A stretch of DNA of 8,663 nt from an uncultured Selenomonadaceae bacterium (GTDB lineage Bacteria; Bacillota; Negativicutes; Selenomonadales; Selenomonadaceae). Location of the stretch: positions 1-8,663 of the forward strand of contig CAJOQC010000012.1 of assembly GCA_905236785.1 (NCBI GenBank). Reading direction: 5' to 3'. Below are positions 1 to 6,143 of this stretch, in pieces; position 1 is the stretch's first letter; each line of letters opens with the position of its first letter. The translations under genes and the position numbers were made by a program. The notes under the pieces are model-generated. The model saw only the letters and a program-made list of their open reading frames with translations. It searched no databases and was not told the origin of the DNA.

Positions 1-657
1 CAGGAAATTGCCGAAACAGTGGCGGTAAATTTTCCGTCGCTTACGGTGAGTTTTTCCGGCGGATACTTGGGCGCGGAGCGACAGCGGGCAATGTTTATCG
101 ACAAAGATTTTGCGGAGCATTGCGGCGAATTGCCCTTTGAAATTGCGGCTGTTAAAGCTCTTTGGCGCAGCGAATTTGTTCGTGTGGGGCATCGCGACGT
201 TTTGGGCGCGGTGCTGGGGCTTGGCTTAGAGCGCGGCAAAGTCGGCGACATAATAGCCACTGGCGAGAGTGCTAAAATTTTGGTCGATGAAAAAATCGCC
301 GAATTTTTGCTCGGCAATTTGACGGAAATAGGTGCGGCTTCGGTTAATACGGAATTATGCGATTTATCTTCAATCGAACCGCATGAGGAACGGGTGAAAG
401 AGATAAGCGCGACTGTAGCATCCCTTAGAGTTGATGCGGTGGCGGCGGCGGGCTTTGGTATGTCGCGGAGCAAAGCGGCGGCAGATGTTGCGGCGGATAA
501 GTTAAAATTAAACTGGCAACGGGTGAAAAATGCCGCGCAACAGATAAAGGAAGGGGATATGCTCTCCATGCGCGGGCGCGGGCGCGTCGAAGTGACCAAA
601 ATTCGCGGCACAACCAAGAAAGGACGAATAGGCTTAGACCTAAAACGTTACATATAA
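1..657 (+). CDS. ylmH: YlmH-type S4-domain RNA-binding protein (5' end missing)
   Basis: The reading frame is open from base 1, so the gene starts left of the window; 218 codons are present and family members are about 260 residues, so roughly 40 N-terminal residues are missing. The GTG at 19 lies in the conserved body and is not the start. The last ~75 residues (from about 142 of the fragment) form an S4 RNA-binding domain: a [10 protein letters not shown] helix, a KLKLNW turn, a [13 protein letters not shown] strand and a basic [12 protein letters not shown] tail. The upstream part, with the [13 protein letters not shown] segment, matches the YlmH-specific domain. In Bacillus YlmH binds ribosomes and has been linked to ribosome-associated quality control; older work ties the ylm cluster to division. 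Position directly before divIVA is the conserved one for this family. The family call is strong; the cellular role here is inferred. Confidence 0.9.
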   Translation, partial: QEIAETVAVNFPSLTVSFSGGYLGAERQRAMFIDKDFAEHCGELPFEIAAVKALWRSEFVRVGHRDVLGAVLGLGLERGKVGDIIATGESAKILVDEKIAEFLLGNLTEIGAASVNTELCDLSSIEPHEERVKEISATVASLRVDAVAAAGFGMSRSKAAADVAADKLKLNWQRVKNAAQQIKEGDMLSMRGRGRVEVTKIRGTTKKGRIGLDLKRYI

Positions 658-662
658 TTTAT

Positions 663-667
663 GGGAG
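663..667 (+). promoter_or_regulatory. Ribosome binding site fixing the TTG start of divIVA
   Basis: GGGAG lies 7 bases before the TTG at 675. The next in-frame ATG is codon 21 and would remove the conserved N-terminal membrane-binding segment, so the TTG is the better start. Confidence 0.75.
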
Positions 668-674
668 AATAATT

Positions 675-1274
675 TTGCTTACGGCTACAGATATACACAA
701 CAAGGATTTCAAGCGGGGATTTCGCGGCTACAATATGGACGAAGTCGATGAGTTCTTGGATCTTATAATAAACGATTACGAGAAACTTTGTCGCGAGAAC
801 AGCAAACTAAAAGAAGATTTAAGCCGCTCCGAAAAAGATGTCGAGCGAATGGCCGCTTTGGAAAAAAACCTTCAGGAGACGCTGTTGGTGGCGCAGCGAA
901 CCGCCGCCGAAGTTACGCGTGCGGCGCAACAAAAAGCCAATGACCTAAAAGAAGCCGCCGAAAAAGAATGTCAAAATATGCGCGAACGGACAGAGCTTGA
1001 GACTTCGCGACAAATTGCCACAGCAACCGCCAAAGTTCGTAACATTGTGGATGAATACGATCGTTTGGTGCGAGAAAAAAATAAATTTTTTAGCATGGTG
1101 CGCGCTACCTTGGCAACGGAGCTGGCCGCCGTTGACGGTGCAATAAGCCGTATGCCTCATCCTGAGGAAGAAGAAGTTGCGCCGCCTGTCGCAACAGTCG
1201 AAATAAACACCGACGACAACAACGAAGAAACAACCGAAGCCATAAAAGCCGATGAAACGGGAGAAACAGTATAG
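675..1274 (+). CDS. divIVA: DivIVA-family cell division/polarity protein
   Basis: 199-residue DivIVA protein. Such proteins self-assemble on the inner face of the membrane at negatively curved sites (septum, poles) and recruit partners such as division-site regulators or chromosome-anchoring proteins. The N-terminal domain (residues 1-35) is canonical: [18 protein letters not shown] then DEVDEFLD. F16 and R17 correspond to the exposed loop that inserts into the membrane in Bacillus DivIVA. Residues ~30-150 are rich in E, K, R, A and Q with heptad character and form the coiled coil. The tail after ~160 is acidic and low-complexity (EEEE, DDNNEE) and probably disordered. Translation starts at TTG with a good ribosome binding site. 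The gene lies 17 bases after ylmH and 17 before lspA, so it is in the same transcript. Which partner it recruits cannot be read from sequence. Confidence 0.95.
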   Translation: MLTATDIHNKDFKRGFRGYNMDEVDEFLDLIINDYEKLCRENSKLKEDLSRSEKDVERMAALEKNLQETLLVAQRTAAEVTRAAQQKANDLKEAAEKECQNMRERTELETSRQIATATAKVRNIVDEYDRLVREKNKFFSMVRATLATELAAVDGAISRMPHPEEEEVAPPVATVEINTDDNNEETTEAIKADETGETV

Positions 1275-1291
1275 GCGGTGATTATGTTCCG

Positions 1292-1735
1292 ATGAGAAAA
1301 TTTTTTTTGGGAATTATAATATTGGATCAGTTGTCAAAATTTACGGTAGATCATTTTTTATCGCCCGGCGATTCGATACCGGTTATCGCGGGCGTTTTTC
1401 ATTTTACTTATGTGTTAAACCTTGGCGCTGCCTTTGGCATTATGGAAAACAGCCGTTGGTTCTTTGTGGTTGCCGCCGCTTTATTTATCGTTGTCGGGTG
1501 TTGCTGTTATTATAAATTGCTGAAGGAAGATTGGCTGTTTCGTTACGGGGCTATGGCACTTTTGGGCGGCGCCACCGGCAATCTTATCGACAGATTACGA
1601 TTTGGCCCTGTGATAGATTTTTTGGATTTTAGGATATGGCCTGTGTTTAATATTGCCGACGTAGCCATTGTTCTTGGTGTTGCCGGTATGTTTATCGACA
1701 TGATAACAAAAAAACAGGAAGAAGGCGCAGGATGA
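1292..1735 (+). CDS. lspA: Lipoprotein signal peptidase (signal peptidase II)
   Basis: 147-residue integral membrane aspartyl protease that cleaves the signal peptide from prolipoproteins after diacylglyceryl modification of the lipobox cysteine; it acts in the cytoplasmic membrane and is the globomycin target. Four hydrophobic segments are visible (about 3-20, 55-75, 83-99, 120-138), which is the family topology. Signatures: DQLSK at 12-16, LNLGAAFGI at 42-50, GNLIDR at 96-101, VIDF at 107-110, and FNIADVAI at 119-126. D100 and D123 match the catalytic pair (D102 and D129 in Bacillus subtilis). The loop between them is a few residues shorter than in Bacillus. The length is slightly under the usual 150-165. 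The start is the ATG at 1292, about 11 bases after an AGGCGG motif. The stop overlaps the rluD start (ATGA). Confidence 0.96.
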   Translation: MRKFFLGIIILDQLSKFTVDHFLSPGDSIPVIAGVFHFTYVLNLGAAFGIMENSRWFFVVAAALFIVVGCCCYYKLLKEDWLFRYGAMALLGGATGNLIDRLRFGPVIDFLDFRIWPVFNIADVAIVLGVAGMFIDMITKKQEEGAG

Positions 1736-2649
1736 ATTACAGGGCAAGTGCAGACGGAGAACGACTTGATGTGTTTGTGGCCAAAGCGGGCGGTTTGTCG
1801 CGAAGTCGAGCGCAAAAAATAATCGACAGCAGTGCCGTCACGGTGAATAATATTCTTCGTCCTGCCAATCATCGTCTGACAGCGGGCGATATTGTCGCCT
1901 TTGAAGAGCCGCCGCCTACGGTTGCCGACGTTGCACCCCAAAATATTGCCCTCAACATTCTTTATGAAGATGCGGACATCATAGTCATCGACAAGGCTCG
2001 GGGCATGACTGTTCATCCGGCGGCCGGCTCGTATGAAGGAACGCTCGTCAACGCGCTTTTGTACCATTGCGGCGATTTGTCGGGCATTGGCGGCGTGTTG
2101 CGCCCCGGCATTGTTCACCGTTTGGACAAGGACACCTCCGGGGTTATGGTGGCGGCAAAAAACGACGCCGCCCACATAAACTTATCCGAACAAATAAAAA
2201 ACAAAACTGCGCGTAGAGAATATATTGCGATAGTGCGCGGCACTATCCACGAAGATGCGGGCATCGTAAAGGGGAAAATCGGCCGACACCCGACGGAACG
2301 AAAAAAAATGGCGATAACGCCGACAGGCAAAGATGCAGTCACCCATTTTCGCGTGCTTGACAGAAACAATAATTTTACGGTGGTTTCCTGTAGGCTTGAA
2401 ACCGGGCGTACTCATCAAATTCGCGTGCATTTTGCCCATATAGGGCATCCTATCGTCGGCGACACAAAATACGGAGCAAAAAAACATGATTTTCCTATTA
2501 CCGGGCAAGCGCTTCACTCGGCAAAACTGACCCTTGTACACCCACGCACGGGAGAAGAAATGATTTTTACCGCCCGTTTGCCCGAAGATATGAAAAACGT
2601 GGCGCGTATGTTGCAACTAAAAATTTTAGAAAGGGACGTGATTTTATGA
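1732..2649 (+). CDS. rluD: 23S rRNA pseudouridine synthase, RluD/YlyB type
   Basis: 305-residue RluA/RluD-family enzyme that isomerises specific uridines of large-subunit rRNA to pseudouridine (E. coli RluD acts on helix 69, positions 1911/1915/1917). The N-terminus is an S4 RNA-binding domain (about 10-65: RLDVFVAKAGGLSRSRAQ, RPANHRLTAGD). The catalytic domain follows: IVIDKARGMTVHP at 84-96, the signature HRLDKDTSG at 129-137 with catalytic D132, and the RLETGRTHQIRVH segment at 221-233 including the conserved arginine that contacts the flipped base. Length and domain order are normal. In Bacillus the equivalent gene is ylyB, also downstream of lspA. The start overlaps the lspA stop by 4 bases and the stop overlaps the next gene in the same way, so translational coupling is likely. 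Substrate positions are inferred from the subfamily; RluC-type specificity cannot be fully excluded. Confidence 0.93.
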   Translation: MNYRASADGERLDVFVAKAGGLSRSRAQKIIDSSAVTVNNILRPANHRLTAGDIVAFEEPPPTVADVAPQNIALNILYEDADIIVIDKARGMTVHPAAGSYEGTLVNALLYHCGDLSGIGGVLRPGIVHRLDKDTSGVMVAAKNDAAHINLSEQIKNKTARREYIAIVRGTIHEDAGIVKGKIGRHPTERKKMAITPTGKDAVTHFRVLDRNNNFTVVSCRLETGRTHQIRVHFAHIGHPIVGDTKYGAKKHDFPITGQALHSAKLTLVHPRTGEEMIFTARLPEDMKNVARMLQLKILERDVIL

Positions 2650-3428
2650 AGAATCTCCACAAATCCATGTTGACGGCAGCATTTATTTTTGTTCCGCAAA
2701 TTGCTTTTGCCGCCGGCGACGGAGAAACAACGGCCACGCCGCTTGTTTACACTCTTTCCATGTTTGGCTTGGTAATCAGCGTTATTTTGCTTTTTGCCTC
2801 GGCTTATGTTTTTGTGTCCTTGCGTTCGATTAAGAAACGATTGAACAAAGTCGATAAACTTCAAGCGGACGTTAAGGCTCTTATCGGGCAAGTTCATTCC
2901 TTGCGCGGCAGTGTATCGGCGGCGGAGGATGAGGCGGAAGATACCCCGCCGGTAAAAGCGTCCGTACCCGATATAAAAACAGCCGACGGAACGAGTATCG
3001 AAAGTAAAATATGGTTGCCTTTTGTCGAAAAGTTCAACAAGCTGGCGGCTGAAGTTAAAGAGCCGAAAATTACTCCGGCAATAACCCAATTTGTTGAAGA
3101 AAACAAACTGAAGGCTTTAATGTGCATTGACCATTCAATACCAAAATTCGTGGCTGCCGAAGAACCCGGCGGCGGCAATTTTTGGTTGTGGGCGTTGCCT
3201 AACGACCCCGAACGTTTCATCGTCGTGCCAAACCCAACCGTTCATTACACGGAAAATTTGCATTTTGAAGGCGGCCTCAAAGAAACTTTTGCCTCAAACT
3301 ACGACGAAAACGACAAGAGCAAAGAATACACCAAGATAACGGTAAAATTGCCTGCCGTATTCAAAAAATCCGACGAAAATACCGATTGGTATGTTGAACA
3401 ACCGGGTCTTATCGGCTTGGAAGAATAA
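2646..3428 (+). CDS. Uncharacterised membrane-anchored protein with cytoplasmic coiled coil and C-terminal domain
   Basis: I do not recognise this 260-residue protein. Residues 1-22 look like a signal peptide or first membrane helix (MKNLHK then a hydrophobic run ending IAFAA, with a possible AFA|A cleavage site). A short polar loop (23-33) leads to a strong hydrophobic helix at 34-58, followed by the basic stretch RSIKKRLNK, which by the positive-inside rule places the rest in the cytoplasm. Residues ~60-96 have heptad spacing and probably form a coiled coil. A D/E/P-rich linker (94-118) precedes a compact domain (about 119-255) with KIWLPFVEKFNKLA, FWLWALP, ERFIVVPNP and LKETFASNY as its most distinctive segments. 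Start ATG overlaps the rluD stop (ATGA), with AGGGACG upstream, so it is expressed with rluD. It is the last gene of the unit, followed by the terminator. The function is unknown; a role near the envelope or ribosome would be guesswork. Confidence 0.85.
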   Translation: MKNLHKSMLTAAFIFVPQIAFAAGDGETTATPLVYTLSMFGLVISVILLFASAYVFVSLRSIKKRLNKVDKLQADVKALIGQVHSLRGSVSAAEDEAEDTPPVKASVPDIKTADGTSIESKIWLPFVEKFNKLAAEVKEPKITPAITQFVEENKLKALMCIDHSIPKFVAAEEPGGGNFWLWALPNDPERFIVVPNPTVHYTENLHFEGGLKETFASNYDENDKSKEYTKITVKLPAVFKKSDENTDWYVEQPGLIGLEE

Positions 3429-3434
3429 ATTGTA

Positions 3435-3471
3435 AAAAGGCGGCTTACCTCAAACAGGTAAGCCGCCTTTT
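3435..3471. terminator. Bidirectional intrinsic terminator between convergent operons
   Basis: A perfect 16-bp inverted repeat (3435-3450 with 3456-3471, loop CAAAC) has a GC-rich core, AGGCGGCTTACCT, flanked by an A run on the left and a T run on the right. Read on either strand it gives a strong hairpin ending in four or more U. It lies 6 bases after the last + strand gene and about 36 bases beyond the gpmI stop on the - strand, so it can end both transcripts. Confidence 0.93.
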
Positions 3472-3487
3472 AGATAATACTAATCGT

Positions 3488-3504
3488 TGATAAAATTTTT
3501 ATCA
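3488..3504. repeat. Small AT-rich palindrome just after the gpmI stop
   Basis: TGATAAA and TTTATCA are separated by three bases, 3 bases downstream of the gpmI stop codon on the - strand. It can fold into a weak hairpin and may protect the 3' end or assist termination, but could also be chance in AT-rich sequence. Confidence 0.4.
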
Positions 3505-3507
3505 CGG

Positions 3508-5058
3508 TTATTTCATTTCAACCAAAACTTTCCCGGTCATTTCGGGGGGAATGTCAAGCCCCGCCAAAGTCAAAAGCGTGGGCGCAACATCGCAAAGCGC
3601 CCCTTCCTGTATGGTCTTCACCCGGTCGGAAACGCAGATTATCGGCACGGGATTTGTGGTGTGCGCCGTAAAGGGTTCGCCCGTTTCGTGATCGACCATC
3701 ATGTCGGCGTTGCCATGGTCGGCAATTATTATAACTTCGCCGCCTACGGATTTCAGTGCGTCAACAAAACGCCCCACGCAGGTGTCCACCGTTTCGACTG
3801 CTTTTAGTGCCGCTTCCATAACGCCGGTGTGACCGACCATATCGCCGTTGGCGTAGTTGAGTATAATAAAATCATACTTTTCGGACTTAATCGCCTCGAC
3901 TACTTTGTCGGTGACTTCAATCGCGCTCATTTCCGGCTTTAGGTCATAGGTGGCAACTTTGGGCGACGCGACCAAAATTCTGTCCTCGCCCTCGTATTCC
4001 TTTTCTACGCCGCCGTTAAAGAAGAAAGTTACATGAGCGTATTTCTCCGTTTCGGCGATACGCAGTTGCTTTAGCCCCTTGGCGGAAATAATTTCGCCAA
4101 GGGTATTTTTTATGCTCTGGGGCGGATACGCGATTTTCACGTTCATTCCCGCCTCGTATTGGGTCATGGTGGTGAAGGAAACCTTTAAGTCCTCCTCCCG
4201 CTTAAAGCCGTCGAAAGTCGTATCGGTGAAAGCGTGGGTAAGTTCACGGGCGCGATCGGGGCGGAAGTTGAAGAAAATAATGCCGTCGCCGCTTTTCATA
4301 CCGTCGTAACCTTCAATAACAGCAGGGATAACAAATTCGTCCGTCACACCTTCGGGCTTTTCGCTCTTGTCGTTATAGGAGGCATGGATTGCCTCGTCGG
4401 AATTTTTCGCCTTGTTGCCCTTGGCGCGGGCGATAGCGTCGTAGGCTTTTTCCACCCGTTCCCAACGTTTATCTCTGTCCATGGCGTAATAGCGGCCGGA
4501 AATAGTGGCCACTTTGCCGATGCCGATTTCCTTGATTTTTTCTTCAAGCTCGGCCAAGTACTCATAGGCACTGGCGGGAGGTACGTCGCGCCCGTCAAGG
4601 AACGCATGAACATACACGGTGGAAAGGCCGTTCTGTTTTGCCATTTGCAAGAGGCCGTAGAGATGGTTGGTGTGGCTGTGAACGCCGCCCGGCGAAACCA
4701 AGCCCATAAGATGCAACGCGCCGCCCGATTTTTTCACGTCGTTCACCACGGACAAAAGTGCCTCGTTTTGGAAAAAATCGCCGTCTTTTATCGCTTTGGT
4801 TATGCGGGTAAGTTCCTGATAGATAATCCGACCTGCGCCAATGTTGGTGTGGCCGACTTCCGAATTGCCCATCTGTCCGTCGGGAAGGCCGACATACTCG
4901 CCGGAAGCCTGCAAGCGGGCGTTGGGGTAATTCTTCATCAGCCAGTCAATGACGGGAGTTTTGCCCGTGGCAATGGCATCGTTGGGGTCGTTCAACGCGC
5001 CGTTGCCCCAGCCGTCCATAATAATCAGGCAAATCGGAGCTTTTTTTAATGTTGCCAT
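3508..5058 (-). CDS. gpmI: 2,3-bisphosphoglycerate-independent phosphoglycerate mutase
   Basis: 516-residue cytoplasmic enzyme that interconverts 3-phosphoglycerate and 2-phosphoglycerate in glycolysis and gluconeogenesis, using two Mn ions and a phosphoserine intermediate; it belongs to the alkaline phosphatase superfamily. Seen in the sequence: metal-site D15 in IMDGWG, nucleophile S66 in GQMGNSEVGHTN, substrate-binding H127 (GGVHSH), DGRD at 155-158, R189 and R195 (SGRYYAMDRD), FNFRPDRAR at 263-271, K339, and metal ligands D406/H410 (NGDMVGH), D447/H448 (ADHGN) and H466 (AHTTNP). Length is normal for the family. I chose the ATG at 5058; an in-frame TTG at 5076 directly abuts the tpiA stop and would add MGENAK, but the GGGAG site lies inside that extension. 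It follows tpiA by 18 bases and ends the operon. Confidence 0.97.
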   Translation of the reverse strand: MATLKKAPICLIIMDGWGNGALNDPNDAIATGKTPVIDWLMKNYPNARLQASGEYVGLPDGQMGNSEVGHTNIGAGRIIYQELTRITKAIKDGDFFQNEALLSVVNDVKKSGGALHLMGLVSPGGVHSHTNHLYGLLQMAKQNGLSTVYVHAFLDGRDVPPASAYEYLAELEEKIKEIGIGKVATISGRYYAMDRDKRWERVEKAYDAIARAKGNKAKNSDEAIHASYNDKSEKPEGVTDEFVIPAVIEGYDGMKSGDGIIFFNFRPDRARELTHAFTDTTFDGFKREEDLKVSFTTMTQYEAGMNVKIAYPPQSIKNTLGEIISAKGLKQLRIAETEKYAHVTFFFNGGVEKEYEGEDRILVASPKVATYDLKPEMSAIEVTDKVVEAIKSEKYDFIILNYANGDMVGHTGVMEAALKAVETVDTCVGRFVDALKSVGGEVIIIADHGNADMMVDHETGEPFTAHTTNPVPIICVSDRVKTIQEGALCDVAPTLLTLAGLDIPPEMTGKVLVEMK

Positions 5059-5069
5059 TTTAGCATTTT

Positions 5070-5074
5070 CTCCC
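5070..5074 (-). promoter_or_regulatory. Ribosome binding site supporting the ATG start of gpmI
   Basis: On the - strand GGGAG lies 11 bases before the ATG at 5058 and within the extension that the alternative TTG start at 5076 would translate, which argues for the ATG. The spacing is slightly long. Confidence 0.6.
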
Positions 5075-5076
5075 AA

Positions 5077-5829
5077 TCAGAAATTGACAATCTCGGAAAA
5101 ATCTTTCGCCTTGAGGGACGCGCCGCCCACCAACGCGCCATCCACATTGGGTTGCTGCATAAGGTCTTTTATGGTGGCGGGTTTCACGCTGCCGCCGTAT
5201 TGAATACGAATTTCGTCTGCCGCTTTTTGGCCGTAAGCCGCCGCCACGGTTTCGCGAATATGTTTGCAAACTTCCTCGGCTTGGTCGAAAGTGGCGGTTT
5301 TGCCCGTGCCGATAGCCCAAATCGGTTCGTAAGCGATAACCAATTTTTCCACTTCTTCGGGCTTAAAGCCGTCAAGCGCCATTTTCACCTGATAGGCGAC
5401 TTTTTCAAGATACGCGCCTTTTTCGCGAATCTCCAAAGATTCGCCGCAACAGATGATGGGGGTGATGCCCGCCGCAAAAGCTGCGCGGGCGCGTTTGTTT
5501 ACGCCCTCGTCGGTTTCGCCGAAATAATCGCGACGCTCGGAATGACCCAAGACGCAATATTCAACGCCGATTTCCGTCAACATATCCGCAGAAATTTCGC
5601 CGGTGAATGCGCCGCTTTTTTCCCAATGGACGTTCTGCGCGCCGACATGAATGTTGCTGCCCTTTTTGGCTTCGCTGACGCCCGCAAGCGCGGTGGAAGT
5701 GGGGCAAACCACAATATCCACTTTGTCGTTGTCCTTCACGAGGGGAATAAGCTCTTTAACGAGTTCCACGCCGGCGGCTATGGTGTTGTTCATTTTCCAG
5801 TTGCCCGCGATTATCGGTTTTCTTGCCAT
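5077..5829 (-). CDS. tpiA: Triosephosphate isomerase
   Basis: 250-residue TIM-barrel enzyme that interconverts dihydroxyacetone phosphate and glyceraldehyde 3-phosphate in the cytoplasm. Catalytic residues are all present: K12 in GNWKMN, H96 in VLGHSERR, and E168 in [12 protein letters not shown], which also holds the flexible loop 6 lid (169-177). Phosphate-binding segments YGGSV at 211-215 and GALVGGASL at 231-239 are intact. An upstream ATG in frame (5901) would add 24 unlike residues ([10 protein letters not shown]...), but the ATG at 5829 has an AAAGGAG site 8 bases upstream and gives the normal family length, so it is preferred. It lies 304 bases after pgk, and most of that space is a repeat element. 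It is 18 bases before gpmI, with which it must be co-transcribed. Confidence 0.98.
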   Translation of the reverse strand: MARKPIIAGNWKMNNTIAAGVELVKELIPLVKDNDKVDIVVCPTSTALAGVSEAKKGSNIHVGAQNVHWEKSGAFTGEISADMLTEIGVEYCVLGHSERRDYFGETDEGVNKRARAAFAAGITPIICCGESLEIREKGAYLEKVAYQVKMALDGFKPEEVEKLVIAYEPIWAIGTGKTATFDQAEEVCKHIRETVAAAYGQKAADEIRIQYGGSVKPATIKDLMQQPNVDGALVGGASLKAKDFSEIVNF

Positions 5830-5955
5830 GTTGTTTTCTCCTTTGTAATATTTTGTAATCTGTTTTCGTTTCTGCGTGTTTTTTTGGAGGTATATCTTCA
5901 AATGCGAAGGTATTTATTAACCCCCAAACGCGCTCATCAAAATTGCAACCAATGT
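5830..5955 (-). other. tpiA leader, non-coding
   Basis: Between the repeat element and tpiA the - strand carries an AT-rich leader. It contains an imperfect hairpin at about 5890-5911 (CTTC/GAAG arms around GCATTT) and a CCTCC run that could pair with a Shine-Dalgarno sequence. I see no convincing -35/-10 pair, so tpiA-gpmI probably depend on transcription from upstream, but an internal promoter is not excluded. Confidence 0.4.
5838..5844 (-). promoter_or_regulatory. Strong ribosome binding site of tpiA
   Basis: AAAGGAG on the - strand, 8 bases before the ATG at 5829. It rules out the longer in-frame start at 5901. Confidence 0.85.
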
Positions 5956-6121
5956 TACTATTCACAATTCGGAACAAAACCCCTCCGTCAGCCCTACGGG
6001 TTGCGCCTCCCCTTAGGGGAAGCTAAAGAATCAAAGTATCGCGCACACAAGCCTCCCCTGAAAGGGGAGGTGTCGCGAAAGCGACGGAGGGGTTACTTGC
6101 TTAGCTTAGTTGTGAATAGTA
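5956..6121. mobile_element. MITE-like palindromic element between pgk and tpiA
   Basis: A 166-base non-coding element bounded by a perfect 12-bp terminal inverted repeat: TACTATTCACAA at 5956-5967 and TTGTGAATAGTA at 6110-6121. The outermost TA on each side could be a target duplication as made by IS630/Tc1-type transposases, leaving 10-bp repeats. Inside is a second perfect inverted pair, AACCCCTCCGTC (5978-5989) and GACGGAGGGGTT (6083-6094), and several hairpins. There is no reading frame for a transposase, so any movement would have needed one supplied in trans. It sits inside the glycolytic operon but between genes, and both neighbours are intact. The TIR/TA reading is direct; mobility and family are inferred. 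An alternative is a folded RNA-level repeat of the REP/BIME kind. Confidence 0.7.
5978..6094. repeat. Two inverted, diverged half-units inside the element
   Basis: Each half has the order outer AACCCCTCCGTC, a variable hairpin, then a CCTCCCC/GGGG hairpin. Left half (about 5978-6022): hairpin CAGCCC-TAC-GGGTTG at 5989-6003, then CCCC-TTA-GGGG. Right half (about 6052-6094, inverted): CCTCCCCT-GAA-AGGGGAGG at 6052-6070, then GTCGC-GAAA-GCGAC at 6072-6085 with a GNRA loop. The halves align when one is reverse-complemented, with the middle hairpin differing in sequence but kept as a hairpin. A roughly 27-base unpaired spacer separates them. Confidence 0.75.
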
Positions 6122-6123
6122 GT

Positions 6124-6143
6124 GAACAAATAATTATTTGTTC
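6124..6143. repeat. 20-bp perfect palindrome across the pgk stop codon
   Basis: GAACAAATAA and its reverse complement abut with no loop. On the - strand it includes the last codons of pgk (Asn-Lys-stop) and 10 bases beyond. It starts two bases from the right end of the repeat element. It could act as a protein-binding site or a weak 3' hairpin, or be a scar of the insertion. Confidence 0.7.

Noticed and set aside
4234..5049. A 271-codon open frame on the + strand opposite gpmI
   Set aside because: gpmI on the - strand is unambiguous with all catalytic residues; the antisense translation shows no family features and no convincing ribosome site.
5830..5901. A 24-residue N-terminal extension of triosephosphate isomerase
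   Set aside because: The extension does not resemble the family, and a strong AAAGGAG site sits just before the internal ATG at 5829, which gives the normal length.
5895..5955. An internal promoter for tpiA (for example TTGATG near 5933 with an AT-rich -10)
   Set aside because: The best pairs match the consensus at only about half of the positions; this is not enough to call in AT-rich sequence.
5980..6094. A CRISPR array or riboswitch from the repeated GGAGG/CCTCC blocks
   Set aside because: The blocks are inverted, not regularly spaced direct repeats, and no known aptamer core is recognisable; a palindromic repeat element explains them better.
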